NCBI GenBank assembly: GCA_002723295.1
Contig: PBNP01000008.1
Span: forward strand, 23,469-87,468
DNA: 64,000 bases
Source: Flavobacteriaceae bacterium
GTDB taxonomy: Bacteria > Bacteroidota > Bacteroidia > Flavobacteriales > Flavobacteriaceae
Direction: 5' to 3'
Shown: positions 55,056 to 64,000 of the stretch, piece after piece
How positions within the stretch are numbered: position 1 is the first letter of the stretch
How the letters are laid out: the number at the start of each line of letters is the position of its first letter
Position numbers and translations under genes: made by a program
Notes under the pieces: model-generated
Told to the model about the DNA's origin: nothing
The model's input: the letters and a program-made list of their open reading frames with translations, nothing else
The model's database searches: none

Positions 55056-58000
55056 TTAATTTAATCTAAGTACACCAAGCCCTTTTTTGTAAAAAACCTC
55101 ATTAAACTCTTTGATTTGCTTTTTAACTAAATTAGAAGCAATATTTTTATATTTTTCCCATTCATTATTTAGTTCAATAAATTTTTTTTGAGCACCCAAA
55201 GTTAAGCTAGGTAGTCCTGCATCAACTTGATTTAAAAGAGTTAAATAATGCGCGGTAAAACCATTTTCGAAATTTTCTACATCATCATATGCCTTAGAAA
55301 GCCTTTGAACCATAATTTTATCCCATTTATCAAGATCTTGAATCAGTTTTTCAGATTCTTTTATAAACGTTTCATCTTTGGTGTTTTTAATAGTTGGCAA
55401 TAATAATTTTAATTCAGTTTGTATATTATAAAGTTTTACTGTCATTTCAGTCATTTCGTTATAAATTTTCTCTCCTTCTTTCATAAATTTATTATATGAA
55501 GCATACTCTTGTTCAGTGCTTGAATAAAGAGGATTATTAAGTATTTTAGTTGTTATGGTATGTTTATTATTAAGATAACTTAGAGTTATTTTATATTCAC
55601 CAGGAACAGCTTTGTGACCACTATACCTACCTTCAATATAAACTTTTGGAACCCCTTTTAATAAAGGATATCTCAAATCCCATACAAATCTATTTAATCC
55701 TTTATTTGAAGAAATCTTTCTTGGTTTTGGAGGACTTCCCTCATACTCTATATGCTTTTTATCAGAGGTTGAATTATATTCATTAACTAAATTATTATCA
55801 GAGTCATAAATAGATAACTTAATTAAAGTTTCTTTAGGAAGCTTTGGTAGATTGTAGTAAATAACCATTCCGCTTGCTGGATTAACTCCTTGAAGTAGGT
55901 CAGTGCCAGAAGATTTATTGTTATTTAAAGGACTATACCAGTTGGGAATAATTGTTTTTTTAGGAACAAAAAGTTTTCCTGTTTTATTATTACCATCATA
56001 TTGTCTTAAAAGATTAAGGTCATCTAAAATCCAAAATGCTCTTCCCTGAGTAGCTATAACAAGATCATTGTTTTTAATTATGATGTCAGTGATAGGCACA
56101 ACAGGAAAATTAAGTTTTAATTTTGACCAGTTAAGCCCTCCATCCCATGAAACGTAAAGCCCATTTTGCGTACCAGCATATAATAAGTTTTTTCTAAAGG
56201 GATCCTCTCTTACAACACGGGTAAAGTCACCTTTTGATATTCCATTAGATATGTTTATCCAATTTTTTCCATAATTGGTTGATTTATATATAGCTGGTGT
56301 ATGATCATTAAATTTATAACGGGTAGTTGCAATATACACAGTTTGTGGATTATGAGGTGATACTTCTATTGCATTTATTAAAGTCTCTTTTAGGTTTTTT
56401 GGAGTGATATTTTTCCAGTTTATTCCATTATCAGTTGTAAGATGAACCAATCCATCATCACTGCCAGTATAAATGATTCCTGGTTCATGAGGAGATTCCA
56501 TTACATAACTTAATGTCCCATAATTTTCAGCTCCAACAGCCTCAACTGTATAAGGACCACCACCTTTCATTTGCTTGTCATCTTGATTTTTTGTTAAATC
56601 AGGGGAAACTACATCCCAAGACATTCCATCATCTCTAGTTCTAAGCAAGTATTGTGCAGCATGATAATATGTGTTTTTTTCATGTATAGATTTTATAATT
56701 GGAGCATTCCAGTTATAAAGATATTTCATGTCTCTAGCAGCAAGACCTAAATACAAGTTTGGTTCGATCATAATGTTTTTGCTTGTATAAGCTTTCGTGT
56801 CAAGCATTCTAATTGTACCTAAATAGCTTCCACCCATTACTTTGTCAGGATTATCAGGGTCAAATGCGATAAATGCACTTTCTCCTCCAGCAGATGCAGA
56901 CCAATGAGCTCTTGTAATTCCTCTTGACCCTAATCCGATACTAGCTATTTTAATTGAGCTATTATCTTGTTGTCCTCCATAAACATTATACGGAAACAAA
57001 TTGTCTGTAATAACTCTGTAAAATTGACCTGTTGGCATATTATCAATTCGAGACCAAAACTTACCTCCATCAAAACTTATCTCCGAACCACCGTCATTTG
57101 TTATAATCATATTTTTAGAGTCAGAAGGGTTTATCCATAAGTCATGATAATCACCATGATGAGTATCAATCTCCTTCCATTCAGATCCTGAGTTTATGGA
57201 TTTATATGCAGATGCACTTAAAACATATACTATATTTTCGTTGTTAGGATCAAGAGTTAGTTCTATATAATACCAAGCTCTTTGAATTAATCTATGATCA
57301 GAGCTAACCCTTTTCCAAGAATCCCCAGAGTTTTTTGAAAGAAAAAGACCTCCTTTTTCTTGCTTGGAATCACTTTCAATAAGAGCATATACCCAACTTG
57401 AATTTGCTGGTGACACAGCTATAGCCATTTTCCCTTTCTCTTTTGGTATTCCATTTTCAAGAATTTCCCAGGTTTCTCCTCCGTTTATTGATTTATACAA
57501 ATTGCTTCCTGGGCCTCCACTTATAACTTTCCATGGAGTTCTCATATGATCCCACATTGCAACATAAAGAACTTCTGGATTATTTATATCTATTGATAAT
57601 TCACTTGCACCTGTAGAATCATTAACGTATAAAACTTTTTTCCATGTTTTGCCACCATTTATTGATTTGTATACACCTCTTTCACTTGATTTTCCATGAA
57701 GAGCACCTTGAGCAGCTACCCATAATATATTGGGGTTTTTTGGATGTATTATAATTCTAGAAATATGCTGGGTATTTTTGAGACCTAAATGAGACCATGT
57801 AGCACCAGCGTCAGTTGATTTATAAACTCCATCACCATGTGCAGTCATTACGCCTCTCGGTGCATGCTCACCCATTCCAACATAAACAATATTAGAGTGA
57901 CTACTTGAAACAGCTATTGCTCCTACGGAACCAGATGTAAAATAACCATCAGATATATTTTTCCAATGTTGTCCAGCATCAGTAGTTTTCCAAACACCAC

Positions 58001-58184
58001 CACCAGTAGTTCCCATATAGTAAGTCAAGGGATCATCATTTACTCCTGTTCCTGCATTAGCTCTTCCTCCTCGAAAAGGACCAATATTTCTAAATTTTAA
58101 AGGCTTAAAAATTGAATCTAAACTTTGACTTTGGGAAGTCAAAGTTGATAAAAGAAAAATAGAAAGTAATCGAAGGTTTTTCAT
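55056..58184 (-). CDS. Secreted sortilin/BNR-repeat protein (VPS10-like, glycosyl-hydrolase-like)
   Basis: This is a 1042-residue secreted protein. After a signal ([16 protein letters not shown]) comes a long beta-propeller region with repeated BNR/Asp-box units such as [50 protein letters not shown] and [11 protein letters not shown] (residues about 30-700). A C-terminal helical part follows. Proteins of this type are often annotated as glycosyl hydrolases or VPS10-domain proteins without known activity, and many occur next to TonB-linked systems. It is probably periplasmic or surface-bound. No catalytic residues are assignable. Confidence 0.85.
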   Translation of the reverse strand: MKNLRLLSIFLLSTLTSQSQSLDSIFKPLKFRNIGPFRGGRANAGTGVNDDPLTYYMGTTGGGVWKTTDAGQHWKNISDGYFTSGSVGAIAVSSSHSNIVYVGMGEHAPRGVMTAHGDGVYKSTDAGATWSHLGLKNTQHISRIIIHPKNPNILWVAAQGALHGKSSERGVYKSINGGKTWKKVLYVNDSTGASELSIDINNPEVLYVAMWDHMRTPWKVISGGPGSNLYKSINGGETWEILENGIPKEKGKMAIAVSPANSSWVYALIESDSKQEKGGLFLSKNSGDSWKRVSSDHRLIQRAWYYIELTLDPNNENIVYVLSASAYKSINSGSEWKEIDTHHGDYHDLWINPSDSKNMIITNDGGSEISFDGGKFWSRIDNMPTGQFYRVITDNLFPYNVYGGQQDNSSIKIASIGLGSRGITRAHWSASAGGESAFIAFDPDNPDKVMGGSYLGTIRMLDTKAYTSKNIMIEPNLYLGLAARDMKYLYNWNAPIIKSIHEKNTYYHAAQYLLRTRDDGMSWDVVSPDLTKNQDDKQMKGGGPYTVEAVGAENYGTLSYVMESPHEPGIIYTGSDDGLVHLTTDNGINWKNITPKNLKETLINAIEVSPHNPQTVYIATTRYKFNDHTPAIYKSTNYGKNWINISNGISKGDFTRVVREDPFRKNLLYAGTQNGLYVSWDGGLNWSKLKLNFPVVPITDIIIKNNDLVIATQGRAFWILDDLNLLRQYDGNNKTGKLFVPKKTIIPNWYSPLNNNKSSGTDLLQGVNPASGMVIYYNLPKLPKETLIKLSIYDSDNNLVNEYNSTSDKKHIEYEGSPPKPRKISSNKGLNRFVWDLRYPLLKGVPKVYIEGRYSGHKAVPGEYKITLSYLNNKHTITTKILNNPLYSSTEQEYASYNKFMKEGEKIYNEMTEMTVKLYNIQTELKLLLPTIKNTKDETFIKESEKLIQDLDKWDKIMVQRLSKAYDDVENFENGFTAHYLTLLNQVDAGLPSLTLGAQKKFIELNNEWEKYKNIASNLVKKQIKEFNEVFYKKGLGVLRLN

Positions 58185-58278
58185 ATGAATTTATTTATAG
58201 TTATAAATTAAAAAAAATACAACTATCATTAGTTAAAAATTTTAAATATTTTATTGGTTAATTTAGATATTGATGTTT

Positions 58279-59241
58279 TTATTCAAAGAAATTTCTGCAC
58301 ATTGAATTAAAATAAATTAAATCATCATTGTTATATTTAATGTAAACAGATTGATTTTGATTTAGGGGGGTTGGTGAAAAAAAATGCCAGATATTTCCAT
58401 TAAAAATTCCTTCAATTTTATATTCTTTTCCCTGAAAAAAACATTTTTTTACAATTACTTTATCATTTGATTTAGAAACAACTTTTATTTTTTCAGGTCT
58501 TAGAAAATAAGATTTTTTATCTATATCTATTTGATTTAACTCCCCTAAAATTTCAGCACAATAACAATTTGCAGGCTTACAGTACATGTTTTCTGGATTG
58601 TCATATTGTTGAAGAACGCCAGCTTTAAAAATTAATATTCTATCTGCTATATTTAGTGAGTCATTTATATCATGAGTAACTAAAATCGTTGTGGTGTTTG
58701 TTTCTTTCACTATTTTATGGATTTCTTCACGCACTGATAGTTTAATATTAGAATCAAGATTACTAAAAGGTTCATCAAGTAAAAGTAAATCAGGCTCTCT
58801 AACAAGGGCTCTAGCTATACAAGCTCTTTGTTGTTCTCCACCAGAAAGCTCATGAGGATACCTGTCTAATAGTTTACCAAGATTAGTTAGCTCAAGTATA
58901 AAATTTAACTTATTTTCATAATTGTTTTTTAGATTTAATGTAATATTTTCAATTAAGTTAAAATGTGGAAAAAGCGGATAGTCTTGAAAAACAAAACTTA
59001 TTTTTCTTTCTTGTGCTCTTACAAAAGTATTATTGTCATTTAATCTTACTCCATTTAATGAAATAGAGCCTTCATTTATTTTTTCCAGCCCTGAAAGACA
59101 TTTTAAAAAAGTTGTTTTGCCTGACCCGCTTTCACCAATAAAAGAGATAATCTCACCTTTATTTACAGAAAAATCTAATCCTTTAATTATAGGAATATTT
59201 TTCTTGTAATATTTTACTAGCCCTTTTACTTCAAGATACAT
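58279..59241 (-). CDS. fbpC: Iron(III) ABC transporter ATP-binding protein
   Basis: This ATPase energises the Fbp-type transporter. The Walker A is GESGSGKTTFLKCL (about 37-50), the Q loop VFQDYPLFPHFN, the signature LSGGEQQRACIARAL, the Walker B LLLLDEPFSNLDSN and the switch His ILVTHDINDS. A C-terminal regulatory TOBE-like domain is present (residues about 240-320). It overlaps the fbpB stop by 11 bases, so the order on the minus strand is fbpA-fbpB-fbpC. Confidence 0.93.
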   Translation of the reverse strand: MYLEVKGLVKYYKKNIPIIKGLDFSVNKGEIISFIGESGSGKTTFLKCLSGLEKINEGSISLNGVRLNDNNTFVRAQERKISFVFQDYPLFPHFNLIENITLNLKNNYENKLNFILELTNLGKLLDRYPHELSGGEQQRACIARALVREPDLLLLDEPFSNLDSNIKLSVREEIHKIVKETNTTTILVTHDINDSLNIADRILIFKAGVLQQYDNPENMYCKPANCYCAEILGELNQIDIDKKSYFLRPEKIKVVSKSNDKVIVKKCFFQGKEYKIEGIFNGNIWHFFSPTPLNQNQSVYIKYNNDDLIYFNSMCRNFFE

Positions 59242-60844
59242 CTATTTGTTTGTTTAAAATATTTTTTAAAATCAACAATAAAATACTCCCAATTAATATA
59301 ATAGACAAGGAATAAATGCTAGAAAGAGGAATCATTTCTTCAATTGCAAACTCATAAGTTTGAGTAGCTAATGTATCAAAATTGAATGGTCTTAGAATTA
59401 ATGTTATTGGAAGCTCTTTCATCAGGTCAATAAAAGTAACAATAAATGCAGTTATCAATGCAAATTTATTTATTGGCAAATGAATTTTTTTCAAAAGCAT
59501 AAAAGGACTAAGTCCAAGGTTTTTTGCGGTATCATCATAAGAATCTGGTTGTTTTTCAATACTGGATTTAATAGGAGCCTTTCCAACTGCTAAAAATCTA
59601 ATTATGTAAGCATATATTAATAAAGTAAATGTTCCTAATAAGGAAAATGAAGAAAATATATTTTTTATTGAGGTAAACATTATTATTAAACCTAGTCCAA
59701 TTACAGCTCCAGGAATTGCATAACCTAATGAAATAGATTGACTGATATAATAATTTAATCGTGTTTTAGAAATTTTTTCTATAAACAAAAAAAATAAAGC
59801 AAAAATTATAATTAAAGCTGATGAAATAGTTGAAACTATAACTGAGTTAAAAGTTAAGTCTGTCAAATCTTTAATATTAACCAAATGATAGGTTGTCAAA
59901 ACGTTATTTACTATGAAAAGAAATGGTATCAAAAACCCAAATAAAAAAGGAATAGAACATACTAAATAGACTACTATTTTATTTTTGAATGTTAATTTAG
60001 AAAGCTTTTGAATTTGAGTATTAATTTTATAATAATATCTAGTTTTAGAAGAAATATATTTTTCAATATAAAAGAATGTAAATACAACAATTAACATAAT
60101 AACTGAAAGCTGAATTGCCGCCCCTACATCATTCATTGAGAACCATGCCCTAAATATTCCTGTTGTGTAAGTGTTTATGCCAAAATACTTAACAGCACCA
60201 TATTCATTCAAAACTTCCATAAGGACTAAAAACAATCCAGAAAAAATAGCGGGCCTTGATAAAGGGATAATAATTTTGTAAAAAGTATTAATACTAGATA
60301 AGCCTAGATTTTTAGCAACATTTATATAATTAGAACCTAGCAGGGTAAAAGACACTCTTGATGCTGTATATATATATGGATATAATGCCAAGGCTAAAAT
60401 AACACCTAGAATTTCAATTTGTAAATAATCCCTATTAAAAAACAATGAAGCCTGATAAAAATTTGCCCTTAAAAAGCTTTGAATCGGGCCGGTAAAACTT
60501 AAGATGTCGCTATAGGTAAATGCCATTATGTATGAAGGTATTGCTAAAGGTAAATAAAGCGCAAGATCAAATAAAAAACGCCCTTTAAATTTGTAATTAC
60601 TAATATACCATGCAGGAAAAATCCCAAATAAAAGTGAGAAAAAAGCGGTAATAATAATTAAATAAAATGTGTTGAATGTATAATCCAATAGTAGAGTTTC
60701 CCATAAATAGCTGAGGGAGGTTTTCTCAAGAGCATAAAGACCAGTTAGAAGAAACAAAATTGGAAGGATAAGTAAAATTGCAACAAAAGCACTTCCAAGA
60801 ATCCATCTTTTATTTTCAGTTAATAATATTTTTTTTATTTCCAA
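59231..60844 (-). CDS. fbpB: Iron(III) ABC transporter permease, fused two-domain type
   Basis: This is an inner-membrane permease carrying two fused binding-protein-dependent transport domains in 537 residues. About 12 hydrophobic segments are visible. Two EAA-like coupling loops are present: VAKNLGLSSINTFYKIIIP (first half) and TAKNLGLSPFMLLKKIHLP (second half). This fused form is characteristic of FbpB/SfuB iron(III) permeases. It overlaps fbpA by 10 bases and fbpC by 11. Confidence 0.93.
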   Translation of the reverse strand: MEIKKILLTENKRWILGSAFVAILLILPILFLLTGLYALEKTSLSYLWETLLLDYTFNTFYLIIITAFFSLLFGIFPAWYISNYKFKGRFLFDLALYLPLAIPSYIMAFTYSDILSFTGPIQSFLRANFYQASLFFNRDYLQIEILGVILALALYPYIYTASRVSFTLLGSNYINVAKNLGLSSINTFYKIIIPLSRPAIFSGLFLVLMEVLNEYGAVKYFGINTYTTGIFRAWFSMNDVGAAIQLSVIMLIVVFTFFYIEKYISSKTRYYYKINTQIQKLSKLTFKNKIVVYLVCSIPFLFGFLIPFLFIVNNVLTTYHLVNIKDLTDLTFNSVIVSTISSALIIIFALFFLFIEKISKTRLNYYISQSISLGYAIPGAVIGLGLIIMFTSIKNIFSSFSLLGTFTLLIYAYIIRFLAVGKAPIKSSIEKQPDSYDDTAKNLGLSPFMLLKKIHLPINKFALITAFIVTFIDLMKELPITLILRPFNFDTLATQTYEFAIEEMIPLSSIYSLSIILIGSILLLILKNILNKQIDVS

Positions 60845-61857
60845 CCTGTTTTATCAAAAATTCTAATTGCTTCATCTCTATATTTCCCTAACATATTTAG
60901 ATCGAGAGTATCTCTTTTAAACGTCCCCCAAGATTGAACTATTTCAGATGGGGTAACATTTGGGTTCGCAGGATATTCATAGCTATTGTTTACATATGTA
61001 TTTTGAGCTTCTTCACTTGTTAAATATTCCATTAACTTGATTGCATTTTCTTTATTTGGAGAGTATTTAGCTAAGCCAATACCAGAAACATTTATATGAC
61101 TTCCTCTTTCATTTTCAGCCTGATTTGGAAAAAAAACAGTTACAGATTTGCCTGCATTTAATTCCTCTTCTTTCTCAGAAGATAAAAGCAGACCAATATA
61201 ATAAGAGTTTACTATAGCTATATCCCCTTGCCCTGCAGCAATAGCTTTAACTTGATCTCTATCACTTCCTTTTGGATCTCTTGCAAAATTTCTAACTATA
61301 CCTTTTGACCAACTTGAGGCTAAATCACTGCCTAAGTTTGCAACTATTGATGACATTAAAGCTTGGTTATAGGCATTAGAAGAAGATCTTGCTAGAATCC
61401 TTCCTTTCCATTTTTCATCAACCAATTCTTCATATGTGCTCAAATCATTTTTTTCTACTCTTTGGTTGCTATAAACTAAAATTCTAGCTCTATATGTAAT
61501 AGGTATCCAATAACCATTTTTGTCTTTTAAGTCAGGACTTACATTGGTATCAATTATTTTGTTTGATATTTTCTGTAACAATCCCATTTTAGAAGCCCTG
61601 TATAGTTTGCCAGCATCAACAGTGACAAATAAATCAGCAGGACTATCCTCTCCTTCATTTTTTAGTCTCTCTATTAACTCATCAGCATTTGCTTTTATAA
61701 CATTAACCTTTATGCCTGTTAATTTTTGAAAATTTTCGTATTGCAATTTATCAACAGCATAATGTCTTTGACTATAAAGATTGACTTCTTTTGAGTTCTT
61801 ATTTGGAGAACACCCTAATAAAACTGTATATAATAGTAAGTAAAATAATTTTTTCAT
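60835..61857 (-). CDS. fbpA: Iron(III) ABC transporter substrate-binding lipoprotein
   Basis: This is the binding protein that captures Fe(III) outside the inner membrane. The lipobox is LLLYTVLLGCSPNKN (Cys about residue 16). The FbpA/FutA pattern is NLYSQRHYAVDKLQYENFQK near the N-terminus and DIAIVNSYYIGLLLSSEKEE with the Tyr-Tyr pair that binds iron. It also has NVSGIGLAKYSPNKENAIKL and LTSEEAQNTYVNNSYEYPAN. Metal identity is inferred from these motifs. It is divergent from the DUF6607 gene across an 18-bp perfect palindrome. Confidence 0.92.
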   Translation of the reverse strand: MKKLFYLLLYTVLLGCSPNKNSKEVNLYSQRHYAVDKLQYENFQKLTGIKVNVIKANADELIERLKNEGEDSPADLFVTVDAGKLYRASKMGLLQKISNKIIDTNVSPDLKDKNGYWIPITYRARILVYSNQRVEKNDLSTYEELVDEKWKGRILARSSSNAYNQALMSSIVANLGSDLASSWSKGIVRNFARDPKGSDRDQVKAIAAGQGDIAIVNSYYIGLLLSSEKEEELNAGKSVTVFFPNQAENERGSHINVSGIGLAKYSPNKENAIKLMEYLTSEEAQNTYVNNSYEYPANPNVTPSEIVQSWGTFKRDTLDLNMLGKYRDEAIRIFDKTGWK

Positions 61858-61890
61858 GTTTGTTTATTTAGATTGAATATAAATAACTTA

Positions 61891-61908
61891 TATATTTGCG
61901 CAAATATA
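61891..61908. promoter_or_regulatory. 18-bp perfect palindrome between iron transporter and DUF6607 genes
   Basis: The element reads TATATTTGCG and then its exact reverse complement. Both strands thus contain TATATTTG, the Bacteroidetes -7 element, so one palindrome may hold the promoters of both divergent units. Starts lie 34 bases (fbpA) and 30 bases (DUF6607) away. Confidence 0.65.
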
Positions 61909-61937
61909 ATCTAGAAAACCTTATTAAAGAAAGTTAT

Positions 61938-62840
61938 ATGAAAAAAATAATTTTAAATCTATTATTACTATTTACATTAAGTCACATAATGGCACAAAGT
62001 AAAAAGAAAAAAGATATTATTTCAATAAAGGAAATGTGTGGATGTTTTGAGGTAAAGTTTAGTTTTTCTGAAACGTTTGGCAATTTAAATGATGAAACTT
62101 ACATTCCATCAAAAAATTACACTAGTTGGGGTTTAGAATGGGCTCAACTTATAGGTGAAGACAAAAATTCATTATCAATTCAACATATACTTATAGCAGG
62201 AGATGAAAAAGAACCGTATATAATTAAACACTGGAGGCAAGACTGGATTTATCAAAACACGGATTTTTATTTTTATGATTTTGATAATAAATGGAAATAT
62301 ACATCTAAAAACAAGAAAGATGTAAAAGGTCAATGGACCCAAAAGGTTTATCAAGTTGATGATAGTCCTAGATATGAGGGTTCTTCATCATGGGTTCATG
62401 TTGATGGAAAAAGCTATTGGGAAAATTATTCTTCTGCTCCTCTTCCTAGGAGAGAGTTGTCTAAAAGAAAGGACTATAATGTTATGTTTAGGGGAAATAG
62501 ACAAGAAATTAAATCATTTGGATGGATTCATGATCAAGACAACAAAAAAATTGTTAGAGCTAATAATGAAAAGGATATAGTAATTGCTGATGAAAAAGGG
62601 TATAATATATATAAAAAAGTTGATAATAAAAGATGTATAGAAGCTGTTAAATGGTGGGATAATAATAAAACAAAATGGAAAATAGTAAGAGATAAATGGA
62701 ATGAAATATATGCTAGAAGAAAAAATCTTGCTTTACATAAAACAGTAAATAAAAAACCTCTTTTTATGTATTTATTTGATAAAAACTTAACAAATGAAGA
62801 TGAAATAAATTCAACAATAGAATTATTTTTAATAAATTAA
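61938..62840 (+). CDS. DUF6607 family secreted protein
   Basis: This is a Bacteroidetes secreted protein of unknown function. I place the start at the ATG giving MKKIILNLLLLFTLSHIMAQ, a signal peptide; the open frame extends upstream to a TTG. Family-like stretches are KEMCGCFEVKFSFSETFGNL, IIKHWRQDWIYQNTDFYFYD, KGQWTQKVYQVDDSPRYEG, SSWVHVDGKSYWENYSS and FGWIHDQDNKKIVRAN. The family call is from memory. It is divergent from the iron ABC transporter and probably shares its control region, so a link to iron acquisition is possible. Confidence 0.82.
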   Translation: MKKIILNLLLLFTLSHIMAQSKKKKDIISIKEMCGCFEVKFSFSETFGNLNDETYIPSKNYTSWGLEWAQLIGEDKNSLSIQHILIAGDEKEPYIIKHWRQDWIYQNTDFYFYDFDNKWKYTSKNKKDVKGQWTQKVYQVDDSPRYEGSSSWVHVDGKSYWENYSSAPLPRRELSKRKDYNVMFRGNRQEIKSFGWIHDQDNKKIVRANNEKDIVIADEKGYNIYKKVDNKRCIEAVKWWDNNKTKWKIVRDKWNEIYARRKNLALHKTVNKKPLFMYLFDKNLTNEDEINSTIELFLIN

Positions 62841-62866
62841 GTTCAATTAAAAAAATAAAAATAAAA

Positions 62867-63502
62867 ATGAAAAAAATACTTTCTATTGTACTAATCTTCT
62901 TTTGTTTTGAATTAATTGCCCAAAATCAAGAAGATAATATGTCTGATGATGTAAAGGTCTCAGAAGAACAAAGTAAAATTAAAAGACTTGCAATTGGTGT
63001 TAAAATAGGAACGCCAAATATGGTAGGTGGAGCCGTTGAATATGTGCTTCCTATGCTAGAAAATCATTTTGCGCCCTATTTGAATATAAGTGCATTTGAT
63101 TTTGATGATGGAACTACTTCTATTGATCTTTCTTATAATGAGTTTGGCGCAAAATATTATTTTAAAGAAAGAGGAAAAGGGCTTTTTGCAGGTGTTGGAA
63201 TTTCAAAATTTTCAACATCTTTAGGCTATACTGATGCTAATGTAGGCGGGTCTCTTACAGGAGTTGGTTCAGTTGACTTAGATATTAATACAACAATTTT
63301 AAAGCTTGGCATAAAAACTGGAGGGACTATATATTTCAGTTTAGAATTAGGATATGGATTTGGAACTATTCCAGATACATTAACTTTTAATGCTACCGCT
63401 GGCGGAATTACTGAATCAGTTACTGAAGAAATACCTGATATTCCAGGAATTGGCTCAGGAGGTATGGTTGTTGGAAATATAGGTTTTGGTTTTTCATTTT
63501 AA
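62867..63502 (+). CDS. Outer-membrane beta-barrel protein
   Basis: A signal peptide (ILSIVLIFFCFELIAQ) is followed by alternating beta strands and a C-terminal aromatic end (GNIGFGFSF), typical of an eight- or ten-strand outer-membrane barrel of about 190 residues. Strand-like text includes FAPYLNISAFDFDDGTTSID, GKGLFAGVGISKFSTSLGY and GGTIYFSLELGYGFGTIP. No specific ligand can be assigned. It starts 26 bases after the DUF6607 gene, so the two are probably one operon. Confidence 0.75.
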   Translation: MKKILSIVLIFFCFELIAQNQEDNMSDDVKVSEEQSKIKRLAIGVKIGTPNMVGGAVEYVLPMLENHFAPYLNISAFDFDDGTTSIDLSYNEFGAKYYFKERGKGLFAGVGISKFSTSLGYTDANVGGSLTGVGSVDLDINTTILKLGIKTGGTIYFSLELGYGFGTIPDTLTFNATAGGITESVTEEIPDIPGIGSGGMVVGNIGFGFSF

Positions 63503-63518
63503 TCACACACTTCTTTAA

Positions 63519-63535
63519 AGCCTAAGATTTAGGCT
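63519..63535 (+). terminator. Hairpin after the outer-membrane barrel gene
   Basis: AGCCTAA and TTAGGCT are separated by GAT, 16 bases after the stop. It could terminate the DUF6607 operon, though no clean T run follows on the plus strand. Confidence 0.5.
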
Positions 63536-63545
63536 AGATATTGTT

Positions 63546-63588
63546 AAAATTCTTTACGTACGTACATAATACGTACGTAAAGAATTTT
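63546..63588. repeat. Perfect 18-bp inverted repeat upstream of the RHH-like gene
   Basis: Arms AAAATTCTTTACGTACGT (63546-63563) and its exact complement (63571-63588) enclose a 7-base spacer. The centre contains repeated ACGT. It ends 3 bases before the -7 element of the next gene, covering where a -33 element would lie, so it may be an operator. Confidence 0.75.
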
Positions 63589-63591
63589 TCT

Positions 63592-63599
63592 TACTTTTG
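63592..63599 (+). promoter_or_regulatory. -7 promoter element of the RHH-like gene
   Basis: TACTTTTG matches TAnnTTTG exactly and ends 4 bases before the ATG at 63604. Transcription would begin at or beside the start codon, giving an almost leaderless message. Confidence 0.55.
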
Positions 63600-63603
63600 T
63601 TTT

Positions 63604-63903
63604 ATGAAAGATAAAAGAATTGAAATACGTATTTCAGGTGATTTTAATAAATTTTTAGAAGGAATATGGCAGATATCTAAATTTAGAGATATTGGAATAA
63701 GAAGTAAATCAGATTTGATTAGATACTCATTATTAAAAACAATTGAAGATCAAAATAAAGGTACATTAATACAGTTTAGGAGTATTCCTGAAATTAGAAA
63801 TTATTTACCAGAATTTCGACCCTTTAATAATCAAGAGATAAGTAATCTAAAAGATAAGATTGAACTGTATCAAGAAAATAAAAATTCAAATAAATCAAAA
63901 TAG
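63604..63903 (+). CDS. Ribbon-helix-helix-like DNA-binding protein
   Basis: The ATG gives a 99-residue protein. Residues 4-8 (RIEIR) could form the ribbon strand, followed by two helices (DFNKFLEGIWQISKF and RSKSDLIRYSLLKTIED), the order of Arc/CopG-type ribbon-helix-helix domains. A 35-residue Lys-rich tail follows. The open frame extends upstream through the inverted repeat from a TTG, but that part would be encoded by repeat DNA, so the internal ATG is preferred. RHH proteins include antitoxins, plasmid copy-control and partition proteins. No partner gene is visible before the window ends. Confidence 0.6.
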   Translation: MKDKRIEIRISGDFNKFLEGIWQISKFRDIGIRSKSDLIRYSLLKTIEDQNKGTLIQFRSIPEIRNYLPEFRPFNNQEISNLKDKIELYQENKNSNKSK

Positions 63904-64000
63904 ATCAAAAATGATAAAAAATGATGAAAAATGATCAAAAATCAATAAAAAATGATCAAAAATTAATAAAAATGATCAAAAAATGGTCAAAAATCAATAA
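63904..64000. repeat. Array of roughly 10-bp A-tract repeats, continuing past the window
   Basis: From the end of the RHH-like gene to the edge, units such as TGATCAAAAA and TCAATAAAAA recur about every 10-11 bases, roughly nine times. Each carries a run of 5-6 A's, so the tracts are in phase with the helix and should make the DNA curved. Several units contain the palindrome TGATCA. Confidence 0.8.

Noticed and set aside
61896..61937. Longer DUF6607 start from TTG
   Set aside because: The added residues lie in the promoter palindrome, and the internal ATG gives a proper signal peptide.
63541..63603. Coding extension of the RHH-like gene through the inverted repeat
   Set aside because: It would encode repeat DNA and cover the -7 element; the ATG at 63604 starts exactly at the ribbon strand.
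63904..64000. CRISPR array at the right edge
   Set aside because: The units are about 10 bases with no unique spacers, so they are phased A-tract repeats rather than repeat-spacer units.

Overview
The window is AT-rich, densely coded chromosomal DNA from a member of the Bacteroidetes, most likely a marine flavobacterium with a small genome. The evidence is the gliding genes gldE and gldD beside mutY and ssb, an isolated atpD-atpC pair, DUF4270, DUF6607 and DUF6174 proteins, two TonB-dependent receptors, a long LspA, and several promoters with the Bacteroidetes -7 element TAnnTTTG. I see no rRNA, tRNA, CRISPR array or insertion sequence.

Layout. 1-9.4 kb: rsmI-recJ, then on the minus strand uvrC, a DUF3108 protein, an M23 peptidase and pgi; a frameshifted 5-formyl-THF cyclo-ligase lies convergent to lspA. 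9.4-21 kb: a minus-strand run of panC, a UPF0104 membrane protein, radA (broken by an in-frame TAA), gdhA, recO, a heme-receptor-like TonB receptor, ileS and a DksA/TraR-like gene. 21-27.3 kb: a truncated starch-synthase-like gene with a DUF4270 lipoprotein, then a minus-strand ypdA / glycerate kinase / GntP permease operon. 27.6-40.3 kb: the main metabolic island, with an acyl-CoA synthetase, a large TonB receptor, two SDRs, a MaoC hydratase, a crotonase, an ACAD10/11-like acyl-CoA dehydrogenase, an aminoglycoside-phosphotransferase-like kinase and two more acyl-CoA dehydrogenases. 40.3-51.3 kb: atpDC, recX, rng, a 29-residue basic protein, HU, mutY, ssb, gldE, gldD, a secreted M20 amidohydrolase, a secreted protein and tesB. 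51.3-64 kb: small lipoproteins, an MFS carrier, a sortilin/BNR-repeat secreted protein, an Fbp-type iron(III) ABC transporter divergent from a DUF6607 gene and an outer-membrane barrel, and finally a ribbon-helix-helix-like gene flanked by a long inverted repeat and a phased A-tract repeat array that runs off the window.

The strongest candidate for a little-described system is the 27.6-40.3 kb island. The kinase next to an ACAD10/11-type dehydrogenase recalls the Pseudomonas levulinate (lva) route and vertebrate ACAD10/11, in which a 4-hydroxyacyl-CoA is phosphorylated and the phosphate then eliminated to give an enoyl-CoA. The neighbouring synthetase, hydratases, SDRs and a probable heteromeric dehydrogenase pair would supply a complete side-chain oxidation, and the adjacent TonB receptor an uptake step. 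The substrate is unknown. The second candidate is the right-edge RHH gene with its 18-bp-arm inverted repeat and roughly 10-bp repeat array.

Two conserved housekeeping genes (cyclo-ligase and radA) are each broken by one small lesion, and the kinase gene has no ATG start near its conserved N-terminus. Either the consensus has occasional errors or this lineage is losing genes; the sequence alone does not decide.
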